Shown here piece by piece: positions 54,081 to 64,000 of a DNA stretch of 64,000 nucleotides. Location of the stretch: the NCBI GenBank assembly GCA_016842065.1, contig JAEPDS010000008.1:1-64000 (forward strand). Reading direction: 5' to 3'. The notes under the pieces are model-generated. The model was not told the DNA's origin. It worked only from the letters and a program-made list of their open reading frames with translations, and searched no databases. How positions within the stretch are numbered: the first letter of the stretch is position 1; each line of letters opens with the position of its first letter. The position numbers and the translations under genes were made by a program. The DNA is from Candidatus Thiodiazotropha sp. 'RUGA'. GTDB taxonomy: Bacteria; Pseudomonadota; Gammaproteobacteria; Chromatiales; Chromatiaceae.

Positions 54081-56024
54081 ATGGGCAAGATCATCGGTAT
54101 CGACCTGGGAACGACCAATTCCTGTGTTGCTGTCATGGAAGGGAGTTCTACCAAGGTCATTGAAAACAGTGAGGGCGATCGTACGACCCCATCGATTATC
54201 GCCTATAGCAACGACGGTGAGATTCTGGTTGGCCAGTCCGCCAAACGCCAGGCCGTCACCAACCCCCAGAACACCCTGTTCGCCATCAAACGCCTGATCG
54301 GCCGCATGTTCAAAGACAAAGTGGTTCAGCGGGACGCCGACATGGTGCCATACAAAATCGTCCAGGCCGACAACGGTGATGCCTGGGTTGAAGTGAATGG
54401 CAAGAAGATGGCGCCGCCGGAGATCTCTGCGAAGATTCTGCAGAAGATGAAAAAGACTGCGGAAGACTATCTGGGTGAGACGGTCAGCGAGGCTGTCATC
54501 ACGGTTCCGGCTTACTTCAACGACTCCCAGCGTCAGGCTACCAAGGATGCCGGACGCATCGCCGGTCTGGAGGTGAAGCGGATCATCAATGAGCCTACCG
54601 CCGCGGCCCTGGCCTACGGTATGGACAAAAAGCGTGGCGACCAGACCCTGGCGGTATACGACCTGGGTGGTGGTACCTTCGATATATCCATCATCGAGAT
54701 CGCCGAGATCGATGGCGAGCACCAGTTTGAAGTGCTCTCCACCAACGGTGACACCTTCCTCGGTGGTGAAGACTTCGATCTGCGCATCATCGATCATCTG
54801 GTGGATGAGTTCAAAAAGGATCAGGGTTTCGACCTGCGCAACGATCCGTTGGCATTGCAGCGTCTCAAAGAGGGGGCTGAGAAGGCGAAAATCGAGCTCT
54901 CCTCAAGTCAGCAGACCGACATCAATCTGCCCTATATCACCGCAGATGCCAGTGGCCCGAAACATCTGAACCTGAAACTGACCCGCTCCAAGCTGGAGTC
55001 TCTGGTCGACGATCTGGTCACACGTACCATAGAGCCCTGTAAAGTGGCGCTGAAGGATGCGGGCGTGGATGCCTCCAAGATCGATGAGATCATCCTGGTG
55101 GGTGGTCAGAGCCGTATGCCGAAAGTACAGGAAGCGGTGAAAGCGTTCTTCGGCAAAGAGCCGCGTAAGGATGTGAATCCCGATGAGGCTGTGGCAATCG
55201 GTGCAGCGATTCAGGGCGGTGTCCTGGGTGGCGAGGTCAAAGATGTTCTGTTGCTGGACGTCACACCACTCTCTCTGGGTATCGAGACCCTCGGCGGGGT
55301 GATGACCAAGCTGATCGAGAAGAACACCACGATCCCGACAACGGCTTCGCAGGTCTTCTCCACCGCGGATGACAATCAGACTGCCGTAACCGTCCATGTA
55401 CTGCAGGGTGAGCGTGAGCAGGCCGGAGCCAACAAATCCCTGGGTCGCTTCGACCTCAGCGATATCCCGCCGGCGCCTCGCGGCGTACCTCAGATCGAGG
55501 TCAGCTTCGACATCGACGCCAACGGTATCCTGAATGTCTCCGCCAAGGACAAGGCCACCGGCAAGGAGCAGTCGATCGTGATCAAGGCCTCTTCCGGTCT
55601 GAGTGATGATGAGATCGATCGTATGGTCAACGATGCGGAAGCCCATGCGGATGAGGATCGTAAGTTCCATGAGCTGGTCGCGGCACGCAATCAGGCCGAT
55701 TCCATGATCCACGCCACCAAGAAGTCGATGGAAGAGCTGGGCGAGGATAAGCTGGAAGCGGGTGAGAAAGAGGCCATCGAAAGCGCCATCAAGGATCTTG
55801 AGGCGGTGATGAGCGGCGATGACAAAGAGGTCATCGAAGAGAAAACCAAGGTATTGGCCGAGGCCTCAGGTAAAATGGCCGAACGCCTCTATGCCCAGAA
55901 GGGTGCTGAGGCTGGCGAAGGTGCAGCGCCTGGCGCGGAAGCCGAGCCGGAAGGCACTGCCGGAAAGGCAGATGACGATGTGGTCGATGCCGAGTTCGAA
56001 GAGGTCAAAGACAACAAGAATTAG
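54081..56024 (+). CDS. dnaK: Chaperone protein DnaK (Hsp70)
   Basis: A 647-residue Hsp70. The nucleotide-binding domain starts [18 protein letters not shown] and has [16 protein letters not shown] and [16 protein letters not shown]. The linker and substrate domain have [20 protein letters not shown]. The lid ends in an acidic, Gly/Ala-rich tail ([18 protein letters not shown]), the normal DnaK end. A GGAG site is 10 bases before the ATG. A strong terminator follows. Confidence 0.98.
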   Translation: MGKIIGIDLGTTNSCVAVMEGSSTKVIENSEGDRTTPSIIAYSNDGEILVGQSAKRQAVTNPQNTLFAIKRLIGRMFKDKVVQRDADMVPYKIVQADNGDAWVEVNGKKMAPPEISAKILQKMKKTAEDYLGETVSEAVITVPAYFNDSQRQATKDAGRIAGLEVKRIINEPTAAALAYGMDKKRGDQTLAVYDLGGGTFDISIIEIAEIDGEHQFEVLSTNGDTFLGGEDFDLRIIDHLVDEFKKDQGFDLRNDPLALQRLKEGAEKAKIELSSSQQTDINLPYITADASGPKHLNLKLTRSKLESLVDDLVTRTIEPCKVALKDAGVDASKIDEIILVGGQSRMPKVQEAVKAFFGKEPRKDVNPDEAVAIGAAIQGGVLGGEVKDVLLLDVTPLSLGIETLGGVMTKLIEKNTTIPTTASQVFSTADDNQTAVTVHVLQGEREQAGANKSLGRFDLSDIPPAPRGVPQIEVSFDIDANGILNVSAKDKATGKEQSIVIKASSGLSDDEIDRMVNDAEAHADEDRKFHELVAARNQADSMIHATKKSMEELGEDKLEAGEKEAIESAIKDLEAVMSGDDKEVIEEKTKVLAEASGKMAERLYAQKGAEAGEGAAPGAEAEPEGTAGKADDDVVDAEFEEVKDNKN

Positions 56025-56043
56025 TCTGTCTTTGTCGCCATTG

Positions 56044-56078
56044 AACCGTACACCGGCTCGCCTGGTGTACGGTTTTTG
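56044..56078 (+). terminator. Rho-independent terminator after dnaK
   Basis: AACCGTACACC and GGTGTACGGTT form an 11-bp stem around a 9-base loop, followed by TTT (five Ts in all from 56073). It should end most dnaK transcripts before dnaJ, with partial read-through. Confidence 0.8.
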
Positions 56079-56181
56079 GCGTTATACCGATAGGTAAAAA
56101 ACAGGGTGGGATTGCAGTAAAACAGCGGTTTGAAGTGATCTCTATTTAACAGAACACAGATAGTTGCAGACAGAACCAACC

Positions 56182-57321
56182 ATGGCGAAAAAAGATTATT
56201 ATGAAGTATTGGGCGTTAACAAAAACGCCAGTGAGGCCGAGATCAAAAAGGCCTATCGCCGGTTGGCCATGAAACATCATCCGGATCGCAATACCGGTGA
56301 TGAGGCAGCCACTGCCGAGAAGAGTTTCAAAGAGGCCAAAGAGGCCTATGAGATCCTGTCGGATGCACAGAAGCGCGCTGCCTATGACCAGTTTGGTCAT
56401 GCGGGTGTCGATCAGACCATGGGTGGTGGATTCGGTGGTGGTGGTGATGCCAGCTTTTCCGATATCTTTGGTGATGTGTTTGGCGATATCTTCGGCGGTG
56501 CCCGCGGCGGCGGCGGTTCCCGTGTCCATCGCGGCGCCGATCTGCGTTACAACCTGCAGCTCTCGCTGGAAGATGCGGTGGCTGGGACCACCGTCAAGAT
56601 TCGTGTGCCTACCCTGGTGAAGTGTGATACCTGCGGCGGCAGCGGTGCCAAGAAAGGCTCCAGCCCCAAGACCTGTGAAACCTGTGCCGGTCATGGCCAG
56701 GTCAGAATGCAGCAGGGATTCTTTTCGGTTCAACAGACCTGTCCGCGCTGTCACGGTAAAGGCACCGTAATCGACGATCCCTGTCCCAAGTGTCAGGGAC
56801 AAGGTCGGATACAAGAGCATAAAACCCTCTCGGTGAAGGTACCGCCGGGCGTCGATTCCGGCGATCGGATTCGTCTGGCCGGAGAAGGCGAGGCGGGTGA
56901 GAGTGGCGGACCGCCAGGAGATCTCTATGTGCAGGTTGCCGTCAAACCTCACTCCATCTTCAGTCGGGAAGATAACCATCTGTTCTGCGAGGTGCCGATC
57001 AGTTTTGTGATCGCCGCCCTGGGTGGCGAGTTGGAAGTACCGACGCTGGACGGCAAGGTGATGCTGAAAATTCCTGCCGGCACCCAGACCGGACGTCTGT
57101 TCCGCATGCGTGGTAAAGGCGTCAAGCCGGTACGTGGCGGTCCGGTGGGAGATCTGATGTGTCGGGTGCTGGTGGAAACGCCGGTGAAACTGACCGGTGA
57201 GCAGGAAGAGCTGCTACAGCGCTTTGATGAAACCATGAAGCGCGGCGGGGCAAAGCACAGCCCACACTCCACCAGCTGGGTGGATGGGGTGAAGAAGTTC
57301 TTTGAGAATATGGGTTTCTAA
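56182..57321 (+). CDS. dnaJ: Chaperone protein DnaJ (Hsp40)
   Basis: A 379-residue type I Hsp40. The J domain ([20 protein letters not shown], with HPD in [11 protein letters not shown]) is followed by a Gly/Phe-rich region ([20 protein letters not shown]). Four zinc-finger repeats are present ([32 protein letters not shown]), then the C-terminal client domains. ATG 56182 gives the family start [12 protein letters not shown]; a start six codons upstream is not used. It is the last chaperone gene of the operon. Confidence 0.97.
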   Translation: MAKKDYYEVLGVNKNASEAEIKKAYRRLAMKHHPDRNTGDEAATAEKSFKEAKEAYEILSDAQKRAAYDQFGHAGVDQTMGGGFGGGGDASFSDIFGDVFGDIFGGARGGGGSRVHRGADLRYNLQLSLEDAVAGTTVKIRVPTLVKCDTCGGSGAKKGSSPKTCETCAGHGQVRMQQGFFSVQQTCPRCHGKGTVIDDPCPKCQGQGRIQEHKTLSVKVPPGVDSGDRIRLAGEGEAGESGGPPGDLYVQVAVKPHSIFSREDNHLFCEVPISFVIAALGGELEVPTLDGKVMLKIPAGTQTGRLFRMRGKGVKPVRGGPVGDLMCRVLVETPVKLTGEQEELLQRFDETMKRGGAKHSPHSTSWVDGVKKFFENMGF

Positions 57322-57342
57322 AAACGTTTTTAGCTCAATCAC

Positions 57343-57363
57343 AATGGGCGTGCGGTGCCCATT
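57343..57363 (+). terminator. Hairpin after dnaJ
   Basis: AATGGGC (57343-57349) and GCCCATT (57357-57363) form a perfect 7-bp stem with a 7-base loop. No T-run follows, so termination is uncertain. Confidence 0.35.
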
Positions 57364-57386
57364 ATCGTGACAAACAAGCGCCTTAG

Positions 57387-58199
<813 letters not shown>

Positions 58200-58201
58200 G
58201 G

Positions 58202-58248
58202 CGAATGGCGTTCATTTGCGGTTTATTCTCTAAAGTAACAGCCATTCG
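58202..58248 (+). repeat. Inverted repeat after dapB
   Basis: CGAATGGC (58202-58209) and GCCATTCG (58241-58248) are perfect 8-bp complements 31 bases apart, just after the dapB stop. It may be a loose terminator structure. Confidence 0.3.
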
Positions 58249-58400
58249 TGTTAACCGGCCCTAATTTCCTGCTGCGGTTGTTTGGATGCTGAGAGCGAAC
58301 GATTGCGGCGGATTGTGTGCATTGTATTTGCATGACGATCTGGTAACTGTTTCTGTTCCGGTACGGTGAGTCCGTACCCTCTCTACCTGGGGTGATTGAA

Positions 58401-58874
58401 ATGCAGAGAGCCTTCTCACACTTTTTCATCCTGCTGCTGCTCCATGGAGTTTGGGGGTGTAGCGATGATCCACTGTCTGCCGATGAGCAACTGCGCGGTA
58501 CCATCCGTGAAGCTGAATCCTACATTCAGGCCCGTGATCTGTCGGCCACCCTGGAGTTTGTGCACGCGGATTACCGCGACAATAACGGCTTCGATCTGCG
58601 CCAGTTGAGAGCCATGCTGGCCGGCTATTTTTTACGCCATAAGTCGATCCATCTGCTCACCACCATCGACAACATCGAGGTGCACGAGAACGGTCAAGCC
58701 CAGGTGCTGATCTATGCTGGTCTGGCGGGATCGCCGCAGGATCGACAGACCTCACTGAGTCAGTGGCGGGGAGATCTGCTGCGTCTCGATTTAACCTTTC
58801 TGCAACAGGATGACGAATGGCTGTTGTCCGAAGCGGACTGGCGCCGGGCAACGCCCCAGGACTTTATGCACTGA
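58401..58874 (+). CDS. Small lipoprotein-like protein, NTF2-like fold possible
   Basis: A 157-residue secreted protein. A hydrophobic signal ends in HGVWGC (C20), which fits a lipobox only loosely because of W at -2. The mature part (IREAESYIQARDLSATLEFV, then FLRHKSIHLLTTIDNIEVHE, LDLTFLQQDDEWLLSEADWR) looks like an NTF2/SnoaL-like domain; that is a pattern guess. ATG 58401 has GGGGTGA 5-6 bases upstream. fliK begins 58 bases after its stop. Confidence 0.75.
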   Translation: MQRAFSHFFILLLLHGVWGCSDDPLSADEQLRGTIREAESYIQARDLSATLEFVHADYRDNNGFDLRQLRAMLAGYFLRHKSIHLLTTIDNIEVHENGQAQVLIYAGLAGSPQDRQTSLSQWRGDLLRLDLTFLQQDDEWLLSEADWRRATPQDFMH

Positions 58875-58932
58875 GTTTGGCCCGGAACCTGCTAGTTATC
58901 TCTCGACAGGAGACAAACTGACAGGTAATGCC

Positions 58933-59949
58933 ATGGCTCAGATACCCTTTATGTCCCAAATTAGTGGGGGCAACACAACTTCAACAACAACCGGTGAAGC
59001 TGATTTAGGGCTGTTCAGTCTCTCTGCTGAGAGCTTATCTACCGGTATTCCGTTTGATCTGGCACTACAGGAGCTGCTCGTTTCAGAGCATAGTGAAGAG
59101 GCTTTGCAGCTGTTCAGCCTGCAGATGCCAATCGATACAGACGCTCAGCCGATGGCCAATCCAATGCTGACCCAGGACGGCAAGCTGTTGCCGCTGGCCC
59201 CCCAGTTGAACGGCCAGACTTTGCCGCAACTCAGTGAGTTGCCGCAACAGCCGGTGGCAAGCAAGAGTGCAGAGGTGATGCCGGCGCTCACCTTGACTCT
59301 GCCGCAGAAGGTTCAGACGGAAGTTGCCCTGCCGAAACTGACCAGTCTGGTGACCACCGACAGACCGGTTGAAATGGTGTCGCTGATCAGCTCGGATCTG
59401 ACTGGTGACAGATCCATGCCTGAGGTGTCGCGAGCAGCGGATTCAGGCAACCAGTTCTCGCTTAACGCACTCAGCCAGGCAGCCACTTCGCCGGTTGCCG
59501 GTCGCGCCTCGATCATATTGCCGCTGAATACCCCGGTTGGCCAACCAGGCTGGGATCAGGCGGTAGGCGAGCGGATCCAGTGGATGGTGAATCAGAATAT
59601 CCAGCAGGCAGAGATCAAATTGACACCTCCCAATCTGGGACCTCTGGAGATCAAGATATCGGTGCAGAACGACCAAACCAATGTCACATTCATCGCCGCT
59701 CAGGCGCCAACCCGTGAAGCACTGGAATCATCCATTCCCCGCCTGCGGGAGATGTTTGGCGAAATCAATTTGAATCTGGCGAATGTGGATGTGGGGCATC
59801 AGCAAGCGGGTGAACCTGGTCGCGAAGGCGCTGCGGAAGGTCGTGGCAGTGGCGGGTCATCCGACGCTGATTCATCCCAGGGCTGGTCGGCAGACTCCGG
59901 AGGCGTGCAGATCCGTACGGGAGACGGATTGTTGGATACCTATGCCTGA
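58933..59949 (+). CDS. fliK: Flagellar hook-length control protein FliK
   Basis: A 338-residue protein. The N-terminal two-thirds is Gln/Ser/Leu-rich and variable, as usual for the ruler part. The C-terminal switch domain has VGERIQWMVNQNIQQAEIKL then TPPNLGPLEIKISV (the LxPxxLGxLxI motif) and LESSIPRLREMFGEINLNLA. The tail is Gly/Ser-rich. I use ATG 58933; the frame upstream overlaps the previous gene. No other flagellar gene lies in the window, so it is isolated from its usual cluster. Confidence 0.9.
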   Translation: MAQIPFMSQISGGNTTSTTTGEADLGLFSLSAESLSTGIPFDLALQELLVSEHSEEALQLFSLQMPIDTDAQPMANPMLTQDGKLLPLAPQLNGQTLPQLSELPQQPVASKSAEVMPALTLTLPQKVQTEVALPKLTSLVTTDRPVEMVSLISSDLTGDRSMPEVSRAADSGNQFSLNALSQAATSPVAGRASIILPLNTPVGQPGWDQAVGERIQWMVNQNIQQAEIKLTPPNLGPLEIKISVQNDQTNVTFIAAQAPTREALESSIPRLREMFGEINLNLANVDVGHQQAGEPGREGAAEGRGSGGSSDADSSQGWSADSGGVQIRTGDGLLDTYA

Positions 59950-60513
59950 TGCCTGGTGGGTCCGGCTGATCCTTATCCTGTTAACAGCCTGACCCACTCG
60001 GGCCGAATGGTAGCTACTTAAGCATTATTTGGTGGGGCCATGCCCCACCAAAATCTTCTGATAAAACGAGCTGCAATGAGTTTTATGTTTTAGTAAGTGC
60101 CATTCCCACCAGGGCCCACTGATTTACAGATCTATTCGGCCCTGTTTCTGGGCCAGGTAAACCCTTCAATCGATCTCCACACCTCATGGCTCTCAGCTGG
60201 AGGCCGATGTACGCTTTGAACCGAGCGGCTTAAAGTGTCTCTTTATGTATTGCTAGATCTAATGCACTTTCGATATGAGCACTTGTGGTGCAATTAAGAT
60301 CGTTGCTGTTTTAATGCTCTAACTTACTGGTAAGCAACAGATTCTTGAACTTCAATCAGATCTTGTTTGTTGCTCGATGGGAATGGGATTATTTTTTGAG
60401 CCCCGATACGGGCAGTAAAAATATAAACTGTTGTCAAAAATTTAATCCATTTGGATGAAATATCCTGCCCAGTAAGCGAAAATGCACTGTGCGATAGACA
60501 TTTGGAATGGCTG
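59950..60513. other. Intergenic region with palindromic element, upstream of lapA
   Basis: It holds element copy 3 (60005-60105) and then about 400 A+T-rich bases without a supported gene. In many gammaproteobacteria ihfB stands directly before lapA; it is not here. Confidence 0.55.
60005..60105. mobile_element. MITE-like palindromic element, copy 3
   Basis: A 101-bp unit. Left end GAATGGTAGCTACTTAAG; right end, reverse-complemented, GAATGGCACTTACTAAAA. The core GGTGGGGCCATGCCCCACC is a single perfect palindrome (with TTT/AAA flanks, 60028-60052), where copy 1 has it doubled. The right half matches copy 1 closely (GATAAAACGAG, GCAATGAGTTTTA). Flanks CACTCGGGCC and CACCAGGGCC are similar but not an exact target duplication. 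Confidence 0.65.
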
Positions 60514-60798
60514 ATGCGATTCATAAAACTCCTTTTTTTGATCTTGGTTATGATGTTCGGCGCTGTATTTGCGGTACTCAACTCGGATTCGGTGCCCGTG
60601 AATTACTACTTCGGCAGCCGGGATCTACCACTCTCCCTGGTACTGACTCTGGTACTTGGAGTCGGTGTTCTGCTGGGTCTGTTTTCCGGTATGGGACGTA
60701 TCGTCGGTCTGAAAAGAGAGATTCAGACACTGAAACGACGTAGCGAAATGGTGAGCAAAGAGGTGAACAACCTCCGTGCACTGCCATTGAAAGAGTAA
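60514..60798 (+). CDS. lapA: LapA family inner-membrane protein (DUF1049)
   Basis: A 94-residue protein with TM1 (about residues 3-21), the loop LNSDSVPVNYYFGSRDLPLS, TM2 (about 42-62) and a cytoplasmic coiled coil. It matches LapA/YciS, which acts with LapB in controlling lipopolysaccharide synthesis through LpxC/FtsH. ATG 60514 gives the family start MRFIKLLF. lapB follows by about 100 bases. Confidence 0.9.
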   Translation: MRFIKLLFLILVMMFGAVFAVLNSDSVPVNYYFGSRDLPLSLVLTLVLGVGVLLGLFSGMGRIVGLKREIQTLKRRSEMVSKEVNNLRALPLKE

Positions 60799-60901
60799 CT
60801 TGTAATCAACGTTATGAAGATCTGTTCAATCACAAGCAAGCGAAAACGTCAGTTGTTACTGACGGCGGGTCTTGTGTCACCCTGCAGCGAGGGGCGTGCC
60901 G

Positions 60902-62080
60902 ATGTATGAGGCATTGCTGTTGTTGCTTCCTGTCGCGGCAGCCTCCGGTTGGTTTGCGGCGAGGCGGGGTGTGGCGGTAAAGAGCCAGAAACAGCCACAA
61001 GAGATCTCTCCGGTCTATTTCAAAGGGCTCAACTATCTGTTGAATGAACAGCCGGATAAGGCGATCGATCTGTTCATCAAGCTGTTGGACGTGGACAGCG
61101 ATACGGTGGAGACCCATTTGGCACTGGGCAATCTGTTCAGGCGGCGTGGCGAGGTGGAGCGGGCGATTCGCATTCACCAGAACCTGATCGCCCGGCCAAG
61201 TCTGAGTCGGGAGCAGCGGGCACAGGCGCTGCTCGAACTGGGGCAGGACTATATGCGGGCCGGGCTGTTCGATCGGGCGGAAAACCTGTTCATCGAATTG
61301 ACAGAGCTGAAGCTGCACAACGAACAGGCCAACATCTATCTGCTGGAGATCTACCAGCAGGAGAAGGATTGGAAGCGCTGTCTGGAGGTGGCGGACAGAA
61401 TTACGGTCTCCCACTATCCAGCGCTGCACAACTCAATTGCCCACTTCTATTGTGAATTGGCGGAAGAGCAGTTGCGTCAGCAGAACATGGCGGCTGCAGA
61501 GAGTTTTCTGAAGCGCGCCCAGCATATGAAGCGCAGTAATAATGTTCGGGTTCTGATCCTGCAGGCTGAAATCGAATATACCCGGGGTGATTGCCGTTCA
61601 GTGATACGCCTGTTACGCCAGGTGGAAGGGAGTGATCCGGCCTATCTGTCAGAGACCCTGCCGCGCACCATCGAGTGTTATCGCAAGCTCGGCCAGCAAC
61701 AGGAGCTGTATGAATACCTGGAGCAACTCTATCAGCGCCACCACTGCACTGAAGCCATGTTGATCCTGGCGGATATGATTGCCGATAGCCAGGGCGAAGG
61801 TGCCGCGGTGGAAGCGATACTCAAACACCTCTCCGACACACCGGACCTGAAAGGTCTGGAACGTCTGGTCCGATTGAATCTGCAGCGCAGTGAAGAGAGC
61901 CCCAGGGAGACCCTGGAAGTACTCTTGAGTTCCGTTTCGAAACTACTCGATAAGGAACCGGCCTATCAGTGTGAACATTGCGGTTTCACAGCCAAGAAAA
62001 TCCATTGGCACTGCCCGAGTTGTAAAACCTGGGGGGCAATCAAGCCGATCCAGGGTATTGGCAGAAACATCAAGGGTTGA
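60902..62080 (+). CDS. lapB: Lipopolysaccharide assembly protein LapB
   Basis: A 392-residue inner-membrane protein. A single N-terminal helix (ALLLLLPVAAASGWFAARRG) is followed by about nine TPR-like repeats and a C-terminal rubredoxin-type metal site (CEHCGFTAKKIHWHCPSC). In E. coli LapB targets LpxC to FtsH for degradation. ATG 60902 gives the family start MYEALLLLLP. The order lapA-lapB-pyrF is conserved across the class. Confidence 0.95.
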   Translation: MYEALLLLLPVAAASGWFAARRGVAVKSQKQPQEISPVYFKGLNYLLNEQPDKAIDLFIKLLDVDSDTVETHLALGNLFRRRGEVERAIRIHQNLIARPSLSREQRAQALLELGQDYMRAGLFDRAENLFIELTELKLHNEQANIYLLEIYQQEKDWKRCLEVADRITVSHYPALHNSIAHFYCELAEEQLRQQNMAAAESFLKRAQHMKRSNNVRVLILQAEIEYTRGDCRSVIRLLRQVEGSDPAYLSETLPRTIECYRKLGQQQELYEYLEQLYQRHHCTEAMLILADMIADSQGEGAAVEAILKHLSDTPDLKGLERLVRLNLQRSEESPRETLEVLLSSVSKLLDKEPAYQCEHCGFTAKKIHWHCPSCKTWGAIKPIQGIGRNIKG

Positions 62081-62137
62081 TTACAGGCCCTGAAAATTCC
62101 TCAGCATCAACACCAATCCTGATAAGGAGCAAGCAAT

Positions 62138-62848
62138 ATGAATGGGACAGACTCTAAGGTCATTGTCGCTTTAGATTTTCCGCAACAGCAACAGGCCTTG
62201 GATCTGGTTGAACGCCTCGATCCGTCACTCTGTCGATTGAAGGTGGGCAAAGAGATGTTCACCCGCCTGGGCCCGCAGTTTGTCGAGCAGTTGAGCAGTC
62301 GGGGCTACGACATATTCCTGGATCTGAAATTTCACGACATACCCAATACCGTCGCCGCAGCCTGCGATGCGGCGGCGGATCTGGGGGTATGGATGATGAA
62401 TCTGCACGCTTCCGGTGGGCGGCGCATGATGGTGGCGGCGAGAGAGCGCCTGGAGCAGCGCAGTGAGCGCCCCTTGCTGGTTGCCGTGACAATTCTTACC
62501 AGCCTGGGTGTTGAGGATATTGCTGAGGTCGGTTATCAGGGTGAACCGGCAGAGAATGTCTTGAGGCTGGCCAAACTGACCGATGAGTCGGGACTGGACG
62601 GGGTGGTCTGCTCACCCAGAGAGGCGAGTGACATACGCCAGCAACTGGGTCAGGACTTTCTGCTTGTGACCCCGGGGGTCAGGCCCAGTAGCGCCGCCAA
62701 GGACGATCAGCGCAGAGTGATGACCCCAGCTGATGCGATGGGCGCCGGCTCGAGTTATCTGGTGGTCGGCAGGCCGATCACCGCTGCAGATGATCCGATT
62801 CAGGCACTCCAGGCGATCAATGCTGAAGTGTCGGAGTCTCTGGCGTGA
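62138..62848 (+). CDS. pyrF: Orotidine 5'-phosphate decarboxylase
   Basis: A 236-residue TIM-barrel enzyme making UMP. It has [20 protein letters not shown], the catalytic [27 protein letters not shown] and the phosphate loop [14 protein letters not shown]. An AAGGAG site lies 8 bases before the ATG. It follows lapB by 57 bases. Confidence 0.97.
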   Translation: MNGTDSKVIVALDFPQQQQALDLVERLDPSLCRLKVGKEMFTRLGPQFVEQLSSRGYDIFLDLKFHDIPNTVAAACDAAADLGVWMMNLHASGGRRMMVAARERLEQRSERPLLVAVTILTSLGVEDIAEVGYQGEPAENVLRLAKLTDESGLDGVVCSPREASDIRQQLGQDFLLVTPGVRPSSAAKDDQRRVMTPADAMGAGSSYLVVGRPITAADDPIQALQAINAEVSESLA

Positions 62849-62991
62849 GCAATCGTTTGGCATTTGATGTTTGCGCCCAAATCGTTCATTGACAGGTCAA
62901 ACCTCTCCCCATAGGCTTGTGGCTTGTATAAGTGTTAACAGGCCCTAGCAGATCACGTTACTGCGAAATAGGTTGTTTGTAAGGAGATATG

Positions 62992-63876
62992 ATGGTGAAG
63001 AAGATTCGCAAGGCGGTATTCCCGGTTGCCGGTATGGGAACACGCTTTCTTCCGGCAACGAAAGCTAATCCCAAGGAGATGCTGCCTGTTGTGGACAAAC
63101 CGTTGATTCAATACGCTGCAGAGGAGGCAGAGGAAGCCGGTGTCAGCTCCCTGGTATTTGTAACCGGTCGAAACAAACGCTCAATTCCGGATCATTTCGA
63201 TAAGGCCTACGAGCTTGAGAGTGAACTCAAGGAGGCGGGTAAAACCGCATTGCTTGAAAAGGTGCAGAATGTGCTGCCAGAGGATGTCAGCTGCATCTAT
63301 CTGCGTCAGTCTGAAGCCTTGGGGCTTGGTCATGCCGTACTGTGTGCCGAACCGGTGGTTGCCGATGAACCTTTTGCCGTCATCCTGGCCGATGATCTGA
63401 TTCGTGGCGATGGCGGTGTCGGTGCACTGGAGCAGATGGCGCAGATCTACGAACGCTATCAGTGCAGTGTGATTCTGGTCGAAGAGGTACCCCAGGAAGA
63501 GACCAGTAAATACGGTATCGTCGAGGTCGAGGACGATGATGGGGAAACCGCCACCATTACCTCAATCGTGGAAAAACCCAAACCTGAAGATGCCCCTTCC
63601 AATCTGGGTGTGGTGGGCCGTTATATTCTGACGCCCAGAATCTTCTCCCTGATCAAAGAGACCGGCCGTGGCGCCGGTGGCGAAATTCAACTGACCGATG
63701 CGATTGCCGAGCTGCTCAAATATGAGAAAGTCAGGGCCTATCGTGTCAAGGGTAAGCGTTACGACTGCGGCAGTAAGCTCGGTTATCTGGAAGCTACCGT
63801 CGAACTGGGCCTGGCCCATGATGAGCTGGGGGACGGCTTTAAGGATTATCTCAAGGAACTGGCTGAAAAGCTCTAG
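62992..63876 (+). CDS. galU: UTP-glucose-1-phosphate uridylyltransferase
   Basis: A 294-residue enzyme making UDP-glucose, a likely donor precursor for the polysaccharide locus. It has [50 protein letters not shown], and [20 protein letters not shown]. Of two adjacent ATGs I use the second, because AAGGAG then lies 5 bases before it. A strong hairpin follows, shared with the convergent tRNA. Confidence 0.96.
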   Translation: MVKKIRKAVFPVAGMGTRFLPATKANPKEMLPVVDKPLIQYAAEEAEEAGVSSLVFVTGRNKRSIPDHFDKAYELESELKEAGKTALLEKVQNVLPEDVSCIYLRQSEALGLGHAVLCAEPVVADEPFAVILADDLIRGDGGVGALEQMAQIYERYQCSVILVEEVPQEETSKYGIVEVEDDDGETATITSIVEKPKPEDAPSNLGVVGRYILTPRIFSLIKETGRGAGGEIQLTDAIAELLKYEKVRAYRVKGKRYDCGSKLGYLEATVELGLAHDELGDGFKDYLKELAEKL

Positions 63877-63898
63877 AGAAAACCGGGTGTGGAAACGA

Positions 63899-63926
63899 AA
63901 TACGGCCGCATTTATGCGGCCGTATT
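63899..63926. terminator. Bidirectional terminator between galU and tRNA-Glu
   Basis: AATACGGCCGCAT and ATGCGGCCGTATT form a perfect 13-bp stem with a 2-4 base loop between convergent genes. T-runs are short on both sides, but the stem is strong. Confidence 0.65.
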
Positions 63927-63930
63927 GGAT

Positions 63931-64000
63931 TGGTACTCCCTAGGGGACTCGAACCCCTGTTACCGGCGTGAGAGGCCAGCGTCCTAACCACTAGACGAAG
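63931..64000 (-). tRNA. tRNA-Glu (CTC), 5' end missing
   Basis: The minus strand reads from the D arm (GTCTAGTGGTTAGGAC) through an anticodon arm with CTC (GGCCTCTCACGCC) and a T arm (AGGGGTTCGAGTCCCCT) to the encoded CCA at 63931-63933. The first few bases of the acceptor stem lie beyond the window edge. Layout and T-arm closely follow other bacterial tRNA-Glu genes. Confidence 0.9.

Noticed and set aside
54072..54797. 241-codon minus-strand frame over dnaK
   Set aside because: It is antisense to dnaK; such frames are common opposite highly expressed G+C-biased genes.
56146..56979. 277-codon minus-strand frame over dnaJ
   Set aside because: Opposite the J domain and zinc fingers; no independent support.
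58248..58263. Short sequence GTGTTAACCGGCCCTA recurring with one change at 62932-62947
   Set aside because: Only 16 bases shared, different contexts, no structure; could be chance.

Overview
The window is a stretch of chromosome from a gammaproteobacterium. The order smpB-ratA-rnfH-bamE-fur-recN-nadK-hrcA-grpE-dnaK-dnaJ-dapB and the block lapA-lapB-pyrF are typical of that class. The exosortase system, DapL and lipase-maturation-factor genes fit free-living or symbiotic sulfur-oxidiser-like lineages, but that finer placement is inference. No plasmid, phage or CRISPR locus is visible.

Layout. (1) 0-5 kb: recR, hinT, a copper P-type ATPase with an extra C-terminal metal-binding domain, and two unknown genes. 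(2) 5.1-9.6 kb: a membrane histidine kinase overlapping an HD-GYP response regulator. This pair is flanked on both sides by copies of a short palindromic mobile-like element, with a third copy at 60 kb. (3) 9.6-18.2 kb: dapL-lysA (lysine branch, together with dapB at 57 kb), a YffB-type reductase, a lipase-maturation-factor-like membrane protein, yceH, an SDR enzyme and several small unknowns. (4) 18.5-44.9 kb: a large exopolysaccharide and protein-sorting locus. It is bracketed by two ExeA-type ATPases, the first fused to an OmpA-like domain. Inside are a priming sugar-phosphate transferase, a VPLPA-CTERM protein, Wzz, a BY-kinase-like ATPase, a Wzy/ligase, three GT4-type glycosyltransferases, a flippase, a secreted glycosidase-like protein, the PssD/PssE pair, an exosortase-EpsI fusion (XrtD type), a large TPR lipoprotein (PrsT-like) and rfbBACD for dTDP-rhamnose. 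The part from about 22 to 38 kb is visibly richer in A+T than its flanks, which suggests acquisition. (5) 45.2-58.2 kb: the ssrA-smpB trans-translation pair, a sodium-coupled symporter and the conserved housekeeping and heat-shock block. That block carries a CIRCE operator before hrcA and a sigma-32-type promoter before dnaK. (6) 58.4-64 kb: a small lipoprotein, an isolated fliK, lapA-lapB-pyrF, galU and a partial tRNA-Glu.

How it fits together. RfbBACD makes dTDP-rhamnose and GalU makes UDP-glucose for the glycosyltransferases. The WcaJ-like enzyme starts a lipid-linked unit. The flippase, Wzy-like protein and Wzz/BY-kinase export and polymerise it. XrtD would process the VPLPA protein during secretion. 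No outer-membrane polysaccharide exporter (Wza family) is recognisable, and a decayed lipoprotein-like frame lies just before the VPLPA gene. The strongest candidates for something new are the ExeA-TM-OmpA fusion tied to the exosortase locus and the three-copy palindromic element family.
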